53,940 nt of DNA from Candidatus Scalindua japonica (GCF_002443295.1 NZ_BAOS01000020.1:1-53940), one strand, 5' to 3'. Numbered from the stretch's first letter, positions 26,736-35,048 are shown. Program-made: numbers and translations. The notes: a model not told the origin generated them from the sequence alone.

Positions 26736-27108
26736 ATGTTACTTCAGCAGTTAATTGTTCAAACTTCTTTGGAGACTCCATTATTATTGATTTAGACAAC
26801 GATCTTTTAAAGCTCTTATTAAGTTGTTTGGTTTCCTGTTCATTAAACATTCTCCAATACATATTATGTGCGGGATCATAGATATTTGCTGTGTTAGAGT
26901 TTTCTATTGCCGTCAGAATGTACTCTTTAATTGACTCTGCTAGAGACTTTAATGCATCCGTTTCGTTTTGTCCATGTGAGGATACGGTAAAATCTAAACA
27001 ACGAGTAACATATAGGTTATCTTCCCTGGTCAATAAAACATGTAGTTCGGGGCTTACCCATAACTCCCCAATTTTTATTTTAATTCTCAAAGCCTTTAAT
27101 GTTTTCAT
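26728..27108 (-). CDS. HicB-like antitoxin (divergent, long)
   Basis: 126 residues from the ATG at 27108. The frame also opens at a TTG four codons upstream, but that TTG is part of the GGAGAGG ribosome binding site. 'LHVLLTREDNLYVTRCLDFTVSSHGQNETDALKSLAESIKEYI' is a HicB-type core with an unusually Ser/His-rich second strand. The tail 'MYWRMFNEQETKQLNKSFKRS' is basic and may bind DNA. It overlaps the small downstream toxin gene by eight bases. Confidence 0.8.
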   Translation of the reverse strand: MKTLKALRIKIKIGELWVSPELHVLLTREDNLYVTRCLDFTVSSHGQNETDALKSLAESIKEYILTAIENSNTANIYDPAHNMYWRMFNEQETKQLNKSFKRSLSKSIIMESPKKFEQLTAEVTYA

Positions 27109-27120
27109 AGCCCTCTCCAA

Positions 27121-27315
27121 AAAATTAATATTTTGTACGTTTTTATTTTAATACTCTTATATAGCATTGTCATACCATGTTTTTAATAGCCAGTTGCACG
27201 CAAATTTTTTTTTGCTCTCATCCACAAAGCACCTTGCCTTGTTCAAGAACCTCACATTCAAGAGATGCATGCACGCTACGATATTTATCATAGTCATAGA
27301 CACATCCATGTTTTA
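27121..27315. other. short gap with a possible nucleotidyltransferase fragment
   Basis: A minus-strand frame ending at 27218 reads 'YDYDKYRSVHASLECEVLEQ' then 'GKVLCG'. The last part is like the C-terminus of MntA-type minimal nucleotidyltransferases ('...VLEQGKVLYG'), but there is no start and no upstream domain. Low-confidence relic. Confidence 0.35.
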
Positions 27316-27496
27316 AGTGTCTAAAGAGGTTTCCACAGATTACGCAGATTTTTCATCACGCCAGGTACGCCAGGAAAATAAAAATCACTAACCACGAAAC
27401 TCGAAACGAAATTTAAATGTTCAAATGACAAAAAACAAAAGTGCTAAACCCGCTAATACGCGAAATATGCTAAATAAACGAAATTATTAAGAGGTT
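27316..27496. repeat. right-half repeat, second copy of the second type
   Basis: AGTGTCTAAAGAGGTTTCC, then CACAGATTACGCAGATT with one CAGATT unit fewer, then CGCCAGGTACGCCAGG and the ACGAAATTATTAAGAGG tail. It ends about 30 bases from the 3' end of the FemAB-like gene. Confidence 0.85.
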
Positions 27497-27523
27497 ACAG
27501 GGGCAATTCTTATTACCATATTT

Positions 27524-28563
27524 CTACCCCATATATTTATAAAAAAGGTTGCCAAAAACTTTTAGTATTGGGATTGGAGTTTTATTAAATACTTTATTGT
27601 GAAAACCGGAGACCAATGAACTCTCTTTAACAAATTTGTTATCTTTTAAATCATATTTATAATATTTTATCATATGTTTAGCGGCACCCCACCCATTTTT
27701 AAATCGCACAAGGCCTTTGTGTTCTAAATTGGTTTTACCGAAGCAAAACTCTTGATATCCATTCCGGCAGTACCATTTTATGGCCTCCCACATAACAATG
27801 TTGTTTGGCCTGAATCCCTGATATTGTATATCCGAAGCGCCATATTTATATATTGCCTTTTCTCCAAAATGAAAATAAACGGCACCTGCAATAATTTTCT
27901 TTTTATATGAAGCAAGCAAAACAAAACCAAGATCCCTTGAAATAATATAGTCATATATGTTTCTAAAAAAAAAGCAGGCTGAGGTGGTAAACCATGCATC
28001 TTCCTCGTCAAACAGTTTAATCTGTAAAATTCATTTATTGATGCCAATGTATTACAAACTTCCACTTTTATATCTGCCTTGATCGCCTTCTTTATGTTTC
28101 TCCTGGTACTATCCCTTAAATTGGAAAATATCTGATCTTCACCTTGTGACAGATCTAACGTGTGTCCGTAGTAATATGAAGAAAGAGGTGATTCCTGAAA
28201 GAGCCACTCTCCACCTTTTATCTCAATAGATTTCCAACTACTCTTCTTCCCGTATTCAATTAAATAATCAAACACATCATTAATATGACTTCCCTCTGCA
28301 ACAATAGGATCAACGTAATCAGCAAATGGTAGTGATACACCTTTCTTTCCTGCTATAAAGTTTTTTACTTCCATAATTGGCATTAAAACCAATAATTTAT
28401 TTTCTTTAATTAATGTAAAGTAAAGAGGCTTAAAGTTGTATGATTCATGAAGTACCCTCGCCCAGCTTGATGAATGAAAGAAGGAATAATCTGGGTTTGA
28501 AAGTAATAGATCGTCCCAACCGGGATATGTTATGGGGTTTATTATTTTGAGGTTCATATTCAT
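27524..28563 (-). pseudogene. FemAB/GNAT-like EPS protein, split by homopolymer frameshift
   Basis: The N-terminal ORF (27778-28563) has 'DLLLSNPDYSFFHSSSW' and 'LRDSTRRNIKKAIKADIKV'. The C-terminal ORF (27524-27919) has 'SYKKKIIAGAVYFHFGEKAI' and 'MWEAIKWYCRNGYQEFCFGKT'. Together they form the FemAB-type double GNAT protein associated with XrtA/PEP-CTERM EPS loci, thought to add amino acids or acyl groups to a polymer or lipid. The frame breaks at a run of nine A (27965-27973, T9 in the sense strand); ten would restore 'PAFFFRNIYDYIISRDLGFV'. Either a real mutation, a slippery phase-variable site, or a sequencing error. Confidence 0.82.
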
Positions 28564-28607
28564 CCACAGATTACGCAGATTGACACAGATTTTATGGATT
28601 TTTATTA

Positions 28608-28787
28608 TTAAAAATCAACAGGCAAGTTTACTTCCTTTTTCCATTTTATATTTCTATTAGCAAACTCAATACTTAGGGCTTCTTGATAAACGGCTTCCAG
28701 AAAACCGGCCCCTAGAGATTTATGAACCTCCATGGCAGCACCAATTATTTCATGTGTTTGTGGATCTTTCCGGGTTATTTGTTCCAT
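28608..28787 (-). pseudogene. truncated GxxExxY protein gene
   Basis: 59 codons: '[20 protein letters not shown]' then '[17 protein letters not shown]' with the G-x-x-E-x-x-Y motif, ending at a TAA just after 'KKEVNLPV'. The nuclease-like C-terminal half is missing. Its 5' end runs into the same spacer that separates it from the next, intact GxxExxY gene. Confidence 0.85.
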
Positions 28788-28858
28788 CTGCGTTAATCTG
28801 TGTAATCTGTGGATATTCTTATCCTTCGTGTTAGAGAATCACTTTTTTTGTCCACAGA
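28788..28858. repeat. GxxExxY unit junction (spacer flanked by inverted arms)
   Basis: Lies between the start of the truncated GxxExxY copy and the end of the intact one: TAATCTGTGGA, ATTCTTATCCTTCGTGTTAGAG..., GTCCACAGATTA. This is the same core as composite repeats A-C. It shows that the composite repeat corresponds to the junction between two tandem GxxExxY units. Confidence 0.85.
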
Positions 28859-29272
28859 TTACGCAGATTGACGCAGATTTTTCTTATTATTCTTATTAAA
28901 AATAAATCGTTTAAAACCCAGGCTGCTTGCGCCAAAGTTAATCAGTAAACCTGTCTCCAAGCCTGTTGCTTTTAAGTAATTGATAATTTGTGACTCTTCT
29001 TTTCCACTAAGTTCACTTAATGCTTTCAACTCCACAATTATTTTTTCGTAACATAAAAAGTCTGCTCTATAACTTGTTGAAAGTTTTACCTCTTTATAGT
29101 AAACAGGCAAGTCCACTTCTTTTTTAAATTGTATATTTCTATTAGCAAACTCAATGATTAGTGCCTCTTGATAGACTGCTTCAAGAAAACCGGCTCCTAG
29201 CACATTGTGAACATCCATGGCAGCACCAATTATTTCATGTGTTCGTGGATCTTTCCGGGTTATTTGTTCCAT
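28859..29272 (-). CDS. GxxExxY protein (putative PD-(D/E)XK nuclease fold)
   Basis: 137 residues. '[17 protein letters not shown]' holds the name-giving motif. 'YRADFLCYEKIIVELKAL' has the D...E-x-K arrangement of PD-(D/E)XK nucleases, and 'LINFGASSLGFKRFIF' is the usual end. Biochemical role of the family is not established. The last residues ('KKNLRQSA') are encoded by the CAGATT repeat itself, and the start codon lies in the repeat's other arm, so gene and repeat form one unit. The nearest repeats lie on both sides. Confidence 0.9.
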   Translation of the reverse strand: MEQITRKDPRTHEIIGAAMDVHNVLGAGFLEAVYQEALIIEFANRNIQFKKEVDLPVYYKEVKLSTSYRADFLCYEKIIVELKALSELSGKEESQIINYLKATGLETGLLINFGASSLGFKRFIFNKNNKKNLRQSA

Positions 29273-29385
29273 CTGCGTTAATCTGTGTAATCTGTGGATA
29301 TTCTTATCCTTCGTGTTAGTGTATTACTTTTTTTGTCCACAGATTATGCAGATTGGCGCAGATTTTTCTTATTATTAAAAATAAA
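29273..29385. repeat. GxxExxY unit junction and 3' remnant
   Basis: Same spacer and inverted arms as at 28788-28858, followed by GCAGATTTTTCTTATTATTAAAAATA, which equals the 3' end of the GxxExxY gene at 28859 without any gene body. A third unit probably stood here and was deleted up to the 3' end of the aminotransferase gene. Confidence 0.8.
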
Positions 29386-29412
29386 ATTCACCTTCGCGGG
29401 AAGCCGCCCGAG

Positions 29413-30606
29413 TTATATAGTCTTCGCGTGAGGAAAAAACTCTTTTATTTTCTCCGCAACCTGTATCTGTTGATCATGGGTAAGTTGTGGATACATAGGT
29501 AGTGAAAGGATTTCTGATGCGGTTTCTTCAGACACGGGGAAGTCTCCCTTCTTATATCCCAGTTTTTCATAGGCTTTTTGCAGGTGAAGCGGTACCGGAT
29601 AATGGAGTCCTGTAGCAATATTGTTTTCTGATAGATGGTGTTGGAGTTCTTCTCTGCTTTTTGTTCGTATGACGTAAAGGTGATAAACAGCCTTTGACCA
29701 TTCTGGTTCATGGGGAGTCTTTATACTATCAATCTCGCTTAGCAGTTCGTTATATCCATTGGCCAATTGCTGCCGCTTCTCATTCCATTCAGACATGTGT
29801 CTGAGTTTTATCTGTAAAATACCTGCCTGTATCGCGTCAAGCCGGCCATTATACCCTTCTATCTCATGATGATATTTTTTTGTCTGGCCATGGTCACGTA
29901 GCTGTCTGATTTTTCCGGCTATTTCTTCATTGTCTGTAGTTACAGCCCCAGCATCTCCAAACGCGCCCAGGTTTTTCCCTGGGTAAAAGCTGAATGCTGA
30001 TACCAACCCCATCGAGCCCGCAACTTCCCAATTCTCCGTTTTTTTAGATTTGTATTGAGCACCATGTGCCTGACAGGCGTCTTCAATAACAACAAGATTG
30101 TATGTTTCCGCTATCTGCAGAATAGGATCCATATCAGCAATCTGACCATAAAGATGCACTGGGATTATGGCTGTTACCGGTTGTCTGGTTTTAGCGTTTA
30201 AGAGTCGATGAGTTTTATTATCAAAGCAGCATTTGGTTTCAAGATATTCTCTTAATTTCTCAATGTCAATATTGTAAGTACTTTCATTAATGTCAACAAA
30301 AGCGGGTAAAGCACCTGCCTGTGTTATGGCCTCTGAAGTGGCAATAAAGGTGTTGGGGACGGTGATCACTATATCACCATCATTTACTCCAGCAGCTATC
30401 AATGAAAACCTGAGAGCGTCTGTTCCGCTATTAAGACCTACACAATATTTTGCATTGCAAAATGCAGCAAAGTCCTTTTCGAAGTTTTCCACCATAGGCC
30501 CACCTATGAAGCCGCCTGTACTCAGGGCTTTATTAAAAACGGCCAGGAATTCCTCTTTTAGTTCCAGATGAGGGGTGATGAGGTCTATAAATGGTATTTT
30601 GTTCAT
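29413..30606 (-). CDS. DegT/DnrJ/EryC1 sugar aminotransferase (WbpE-like)
   Basis: 397-residue PLP enzyme that aminates a keto-sugar nucleotide using glutamate. 'NSGTDALRFSL' binds the phosphate, 'VIEDACQAHGA' holds the pyridine-N Asp, and the PLP lysine is in 'SFYPGKNLGAFGDAGAV'. Start supported by a GAGGAGAA eight bases upstream. With the WbpD- and WbpB-like genes just upstream it most likely makes the 3-amino group of UDP-2,3-diamino(-acetamido) hexuronic acid. A GxxExxY gene now separates it from those partners. Confidence 0.92.
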   Translation of the reverse strand: MNKIPFIDLITPHLELKEEFLAVFNKALSTGGFIGGPMVENFEKDFAAFCNAKYCVGLNSGTDALRFSLIAAGVNDGDIVITVPNTFIATSEAITQAGALPAFVDINESTYNIDIEKLREYLETKCCFDNKTHRLLNAKTRQPVTAIIPVHLYGQIADMDPILQIAETYNLVVIEDACQAHGAQYKSKKTENWEVAGSMGLVSAFSFYPGKNLGAFGDAGAVTTDNEEIAGKIRQLRDHGQTKKYHHEIEGYNGRLDAIQAGILQIKLRHMSEWNEKRQQLANGYNELLSEIDSIKTPHEPEWSKAVYHLYVIRTKSREELQHHLSENNIATGLHYPVPLHLQKAYEKLGYKKGDFPVSEETASEILSLPMYPQLTHDQQIQVAEKIKEFFPHAKTI

Positions 30607-30629
30607 TTCTTCTCCTCAGATTACGCAGA

Positions 30630-31025
30630 TTACACAGATTTTTTATCTTTAAATATAAAACGTTTAAATTCTAAACTACTTGCACCAAAATTGAGAAGTA
30701 AACCTGTTTCCAGGCCTGTTACTTTCAAATAATTTATAATTTGGGACTCTTCTTTTCCACTAAGTTCACTTATAGCTTTTAACTCAACAATTACACTTTC
30801 GTAACATAAAAAGTCTGCTCTATAACTTGTTGAAAGTTTTACCTCTTTATAGTAAACAGGCAAGTCCACTTCTTTTTTAAATTGTATATTTCTATCAGTA
30901 AACTCAATGCTTAGGGCTTCTTGATAAACGGCTTCCAGAAAACCTGCCCCCAGCACTTTGTGAACATCAATGGCAGCACCAATAATTTTATGTGTTCGAG
31001 GATCTTTTTGGGAAATCTGTGCCAT
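30630..31025 (-). CDS. GxxExxY protein inserted in the sugar operon
   Basis: 131 residues, closely similar to the copy at 28859-29272 ('[17 protein letters not shown]', 'YRADFLCYESVIVELKA', 'LLNFGASSLEFKRFIF'). Flanked by CAGATTACGCAGATTACACAGATT on the 3' side and CCATCTGTGAAATCTGCGG on the 5' side, directly between the WbpD-like stop and the WbpE-like RBS. Same strand as the operon, so it need not be polar. Confidence 0.9.
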   Translation of the reverse strand: MAQISQKDPRTHKIIGAAIDVHKVLGAGFLEAVYQEALSIEFTDRNIQFKKEVDLPVYYKEVKLSTSYRADFLCYESVIVELKAISELSGKEESQIINYLKVTGLETGLLLNFGASSLEFKRFIFKDKKSV

Positions 31026-31050
31026 CTGTGAAATCTGCGGACTAATGTTT

Positions 31051-31521
31051 TTAAATCTTTCTTATAAAACGAGCGGGGTTTCCTGCAACTATGGAATCTG
31101 GGGGAACGTCTTTGGTCACCGTGCTACCGGCACCGACAATGGAGTTTTCGCCAACGCTTATATTTGCGAGAATCGTAGCGCCAGAGCCGATAGAAGCGCC
31201 CTTTTTTACCAATGTTGTCTCCACATTCCAATCTTCTTCACTTTTCAACTCTCCCTCTTTGTTTGTTGCACGAGGATATTTGTCGTTTATAAACATAACA
31301 CCGTGACCTATAAGTACATTGTCTTCTATAGTCACGCCTTCACAAATGAATGTATGGCTCTGTATCTTACAATTTTCACCAATTTTCGCGTTCTTTTGTA
31401 TCTCAACAAAGGTTCCTATCTTTGTTTTATCGCCAATTTCACAGCCGTAAAGATTTACAAAATTACAAATTTTTACATCTTTCCCCAACTTTACGTCATC
31501 AGCAATTGTAGAAAATTTCAT
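31051..31521 (-). CDS. hexapeptide-repeat N-acetyltransferase (WbpD-like)
   Basis: 156-residue left-handed beta-helix acyltransferase. Hexapeptide coils run from '[19 protein letters not shown]' to '[25 protein letters not shown]', ending in the standard '[13 protein letters not shown]'. The loop '[18 protein letters not shown]' is the WbpD/WlbB acceptor-binding insertion. It uses acetyl-CoA to acetylate the 3-amino group of UDP-GlcNAc3N uronate made by the aminotransferase. It lies 64 bases downstream of the Gfo/Idh/MocA dehydrogenase gene. Confidence 0.9.
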   Translation of the reverse strand: MKFSTIADDVKLGKDVKICNFVNLYGCEIGDKTKIGTFVEIQKNAKIGENCKIQSHTFICEGVTIEDNVLIGHGVMFINDKYPRATNKEGELKSEEDWNVETTLVKKGASIGSGATILANISVGENSIVGAGSTVTKDVPPDSIVAGNPARFIRKI

Positions 31522-31584
31522 TTTATTTTTAATATTTTAAGCCATGAGTCCTGAATCATAAGCCACCATCTAACAATGGTTTAG

Positions 31585-32592
31585 TTAAATCGCTACCTTT
31601 CCACCGCCATTTGACAATGATTTTGAGGATGCCTCCAGGATTTCAACTACTTTCAAACCTTCTTTGCCACATGAATCGGGTTTTAAATCGCTTTTTATAC
31701 AATCCAAAAAGTGCTGACATTCCGTTTTTAATGGTTCGGCCTGTTGGATAAATGGAGCATGCATATCGCCGTAGTGGTAAGAAAATTGGAACTCTGCAAA
31801 TGTGTCATAATGTGGAGGCCTTTCTACTCTTTTGTCATATACCTTAATCTTTTCATTTGGTTCTAAATCGTCGTAAACGAGCATTTTCTTAGTACCGACA
31901 AACTTCGTCTCTCTTACCTTGTTAGGATCAAGCCAGCTACTCTGGATAGTGGCAAACCCACCATTCTTGAAATCGATTGTCATATTTGTAATGTCTGCAA
32001 TATCTTTAGTGATATGTGCCTTACCCTGACAATTTACGTGTGTGGGCTCATCATCCAGAACATAGAGGATAATGGATATCTCATGCGGCGCAAGGTCCCA
32101 GGTAACGTTAATGTCTTCCTGGTAGAGCCCCAGATTCAAGCGTCGTGAGCCAATATACATAATATCACCTAGATCACCTCTTCTAATAATTTCCTTTATT
32201 TTACGTACCGGTGATGAGTAAATGAATGTATGCCCAATCATAAGTTTCAACCCATTCTTCTCTGCTAGAGCGATCAACTCTTTACACTCCTTTCCAGAAC
32301 GAGCCATGGGCTTTTCTATGAAAGTATGTTTATTTGCCTGAAGACTTTTCCTGGCCATCTCAAAATGGAATCTAACCGGTGTTACAATAAAGATCACATC
32401 TATATCTTTATTGTCGACTAAATCATCATAATTGGTGGTTGTCTTGATGTTACCATAGAGCCCCTTCATATGGTTTAATCGCTTAACATCAATATCACAT
32501 ATCATCTCAACTTTACAGTCAGGAAGAGAATAGAGATTTCTCACAAGATTAGGCCCCCAATAACCACAACCCGCAACTGCAACTTTAAACAT
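31585..32592 (-). CDS. Gfo/Idh/MocA oxidoreductase (WbpB-like)
   Basis: 335 residues. The N-terminal Rossmann domain starts 'VAVAGCGYWGPNLVRNL'; the family signature 'TFIEKPMA' (about residues 91-98) has the Lys that contacts substrate and cofactor. The C-terminal sheet domain has 'WDLAPHEISIILYVL'. In the WbpB/D/E pathway it oxidises C3 of UDP-GlcNAc uronate using NAD. An AAAGGAG precedes the ATG, which overlaps the end of the sugar transferase gene by eight bases. The dehydrogenase making the uronate (WbpA) is not in the window. Confidence 0.9.
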   Translation of the reverse strand: MFKVAVAGCGYWGPNLVRNLYSLPDCKVEMICDIDVKRLNHMKGLYGNIKTTTNYDDLVDNKDIDVIFIVTPVRFHFEMARKSLQANKHTFIEKPMARSGKECKELIALAEKNGLKLMIGHTFIYSSPVRKIKEIIRRGDLGDIMYIGSRRLNLGLYQEDINVTWDLAPHEISIILYVLDDEPTHVNCQGKAHITKDIADITNMTIDFKNGGFATIQSSWLDPNKVRETKFVGTKKMLVYDDLEPNEKIKVYDKRVERPPHYDTFAEFQFSYHYGDMHAPFIQQAEPLKTECQHFLDCIKSDLKPDSCGKEGLKVVEILEASSKSLSNGGGKVAI

Positions 32593-33826
32593 ATTTACAA
32601 ACTCCTTTCTCTTTATTTTTGTTTTCCTGCATACTATCTAAAACTTGAAGAACAATGGCAAAAGGAGTTTTGAGTATGATAATAACGTCTAACAAAAAGG
32701 ATTCTTGTCTTGAATACCTGATGTCAAGCCGTATCATCTGTTCAAAAGTAAGTCTATTTTTCCCACTTACCTGCCACAATCCAGTAATTCCCGGTAAAGC
32801 ATTAAAGCGCCCGTTATGCCAGCTCTCGTATTCCTCCTGCTCGTAAAGAACCGGTGGACGGGGGCCAATCAAACTCATTTCACCTCGAATTACGTTAATC
32901 AACTGGGGTAATTCGTCTATACATAATCGTCGAAACACCTTTCCAAAGGGAATTAAACTATTTAAATTATCCCGTTTGATCATAGGTTTGTTTACATTTC
33001 CGTCACTATGTTTTTCAGATTTTATTAGTCCAGCCACATATTTTTTATGAGCATTCGTACAATTTCCGACCTTCATACTTCGAAATTTCAGCATGATAAA
33101 TGTCTTGCCCATATACCCCACTCTTTCCTGTTTAAAAAAGACAGGCCCTGGAGAGAGTATTTTAATTGATATGATCGTAATGAGAAAAAGAGGAGATGCC
33201 AAAACAAGAACTAAGACAGACACGGTTATATCAACATATCGTTTCCAAACGGGCATTTTGTAGTCGTAATTATTTTTTATTTTATACTCAAGTTTAACGT
33301 TATCGACAAAATCCTTCTCAGTCTGATCACTTATTGAATATGATTTATTTGAACTGGGGTTGCTCTGTTTAGTGTAACCATTATTTTTATCAGATTTATT
33401 TAAGTAGTTAGTTATATTATTAATATCTTTCCAATCAATTGGATAGATATAAACTTTAAAGGTAATATTTTGTCCCGTGGTAGAAATAAATTTCTCTTTT
33501 ATATTTTTCGCGAAAATCGATGCACCTGCCCTATCAGTATTATTCAAACAGACACCAATGTGTTGATTGTCAATCATTCCAACTTCATCAATCATACGTG
33601 TCCCACGCTTATTAAATATCTTTATAAATAGCTCGATAGTTTTTTCGCTTTTTCCACTCAAGTCAAACTCCACAAGAGAAAAAACACTTTCACTTCTGTC
33701 GCATCTAACTCGTTCCCGCATAATAATACTCTTAAATTCATTTTCTGAATAAATATTGCAACGTAAATTCCTTGGGCGAGCATCACCATTCAATTTATTA
33801 TGTTTCAAAAATGTGAATAATTTCAT
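32585..33826 (-). CDS. polyprenyl-phosphate sugar transferase with N-terminal GGDEF-like domain
   Basis: 413 residues. The C-terminal 220 residues are a classic initiating sugar transferase: a membrane hairpin ('ITVSVLVLVLASPLFLITII', about 199-218), 'GPVFFKQERVGYMG', 'LMLKFRSMKV'-like helix, 'IDELPQLINVIRGEMSLIGPRPP' and 'PGITGLWQVSGKN'. It moves a sugar-1-phosphate to undecaprenyl phosphate. Residues about 25-135 resemble a degenerate GGDEF/nucleotidyl-cyclase fold ('SVFSLVEFDLSGKSEKTIEL', 'RMIDEVGMIDNQHIGVCLNNT') without the GGDEF motif, so probably a regulatory, non-catalytic module. Confidence 0.88.
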   Translation of the reverse strand: MKLFTFLKHNKLNGDARPRNLRCNIYSENEFKSIIMRERVRCDRSESVFSLVEFDLSGKSEKTIELFIKIFNKRGTRMIDEVGMIDNQHIGVCLNNTDRAGASIFAKNIKEKFISTTGQNITFKVYIYPIDWKDINNITNYLNKSDKNNGYTKQSNPSSNKSYSISDQTEKDFVDNVKLEYKIKNNYDYKMPVWKRYVDITVSVLVLVLASPLFLITIISIKILSPGPVFFKQERVGYMGKTFIMLKFRSMKVGNCTNAHKKYVAGLIKSEKHSDGNVNKPMIKRDNLNSLIPFGKVFRRLCIDELPQLINVIRGEMSLIGPRPPVLYEQEEYESWHNGRFNALPGITGLWQVSGKNRLTFEQMIRLDIRYSRQESFLLDVIIILKTPFAIVLQVLDSMQENKNKEKGVCKYV

Positions 33827-33853
33827 CGTTTTAATACCTAAAGCTTATAACTT

Positions 33854-34591
33854 TTAAAGTCTTTTATATATACATTCTGGAATATAATGCTTTCTTTTAT
33901 TCAGAATTACACCAAGTATATTTCCACCATTATTTTTGATTTTTTCTTTTACTATATTTATTTTCTGCCACTTTGTGTGATCTGCCTCTACAACCATGAC
34001 AACCCCATGCACTTTATTGGATATCGCGATTATATCAGAAGATGTATCTGCAGATGGAGAATCTATCAAGATATAATCAAATTTTTGTTTTAGTTCCTCA
34101 AAAATATCACTAATTTTGGGAGATCCAAAAATTGAAGTTACATAGTCCCCATTTAATGAAAGTTGTCCTACATATAATTTAGAATTACCGATCTGATGCA
34201 GTACATCGTTAATAGACCTACCATTACTAATAACTTCTGCAACTCCCCCCCTGGGTTTAATACCAAAGAATTTAGAATGGCAAGAGTTAGATTTGGCATC
34301 TAATAACAAAACGTTTTTATCAAGTTTGGAAGTAGAAATTCTGGCAAATTCCCGAATCACAGAGGAAGTGCCTTCTCCTCTGGATGAACTAATAAACTGA
34401 ATAATCTTGTTCGGAAATTCAGAAAGAAGAGAATTGATGTTTTGATAAAGGAGTATCATCTCATCTTCCATATCAATTTTTTTATGGACCTTTGCAGGAG
34501 ACCGCTCGGCAATATTATCTGCAAAGGGTATCTCCTTTAATCCTTTCTGCTCCTGTCTGGCATGTTCCAAAGCTTTGTATATTTTACTCAT
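33854..34591 (-). CDS. BY-kinase-like ATPase of the EPS locus
   Basis: 245-residue CpsD/CapB/XrtA-type protein. The start 'MSKIYKALEHARQEQ' is typical of this branch. The Walker A loop reads 'SSRGEGTSSV', with Thr where bacterial tyrosine kinases have Lys; Walker A' 'VLLLDAKSN' and Walker B 'YILIDSPSA' are present. The usual C-terminal tyrosine cluster is almost absent (one Tyr in 'HYIPECIYKRL'). AAGGA lies nine bases before the ATG. It should pair with the PCP protein to control polymer length, but kinase activity is doubtful. Confidence 0.82.
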   Translation of the reverse strand: MSKIYKALEHARQEQKGLKEIPFADNIAERSPAKVHKKIDMEDEMILLYQNINSLLSEFPNKIIQFISSSRGEGTSSVIREFARISTSKLDKNVLLLDAKSNSCHSKFFGIKPRGGVAEVISNGRSINDVLHQIGNSKLYVGQLSLNGDYVTSIFGSPKISDIFEELKQKFDYILIDSPSADTSSDIIAISNKVHGVVMVVEADHTKWQKINIVKEKIKNNGGNILGVILNKRKHYIPECIYKRL

Positions 34592-35048
34592 AAATGTTTT
34601 TCCTTAACAACAAGACAGTAGCAACGTTCATATTTTACTACCATAACAACAAAAAGAATTAAACCGCGAAATATAGGAAATAGGCGTTCTTGGTTCTTAG
34701 TTCTTGGTTCTTGGTTCTGGATTCTAGGTTATTTTTTTTGCCGACTTTGATTGTAAGCCAGTAAATATTTTATGAAACCACAATATCCTCAAATCGATCT
34801 ATCCTCATACCTTCTACTACTAACAAAACCAACGAAACATATGTTCAGCCCTGTCCAGTTAGATGAATCCATTCGGATGCTTCAGCGAATAACAGGCAGG
34901 TTTTTTGTACACCCTGAACCTTTGAACGGCAAACCCTGAGCGGCCGCTATATTTTAATACTAATATGTTAATCTGATTTAGACATCTCAGCATTTACGCG
35001 TTCTTCATAGCTGGATTTTAGCCTATCTAACGGTTGCTTCTCTTTTGC
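34592..35048. other. gap with simple repeat and four-helix-bundle start fragment
   Basis: A GGTTCTTGGTTCTTGG-type simple repeat at about 34686-34735 is like the one at 20938-20975. Minus-strand codons at 34770-34808 read 'MRIDRFEDIVVS' then stop, like the first residues of a four-helix-bundle (S23-type) protein. Both sites thus pair the simple repeat with such a fragment. Nothing else recognised. Confidence 0.45.

Noticed and set aside
23061-29385. CAGATTACGCAGATT repeats as a CRISPR or integron attC array
   Set aside because: Spacing is irregular, spacers are genes or shared sequence, and no cas or integrase gene is present. attC core sites (RYYYAAC/GTTRRRY) were not recognised.
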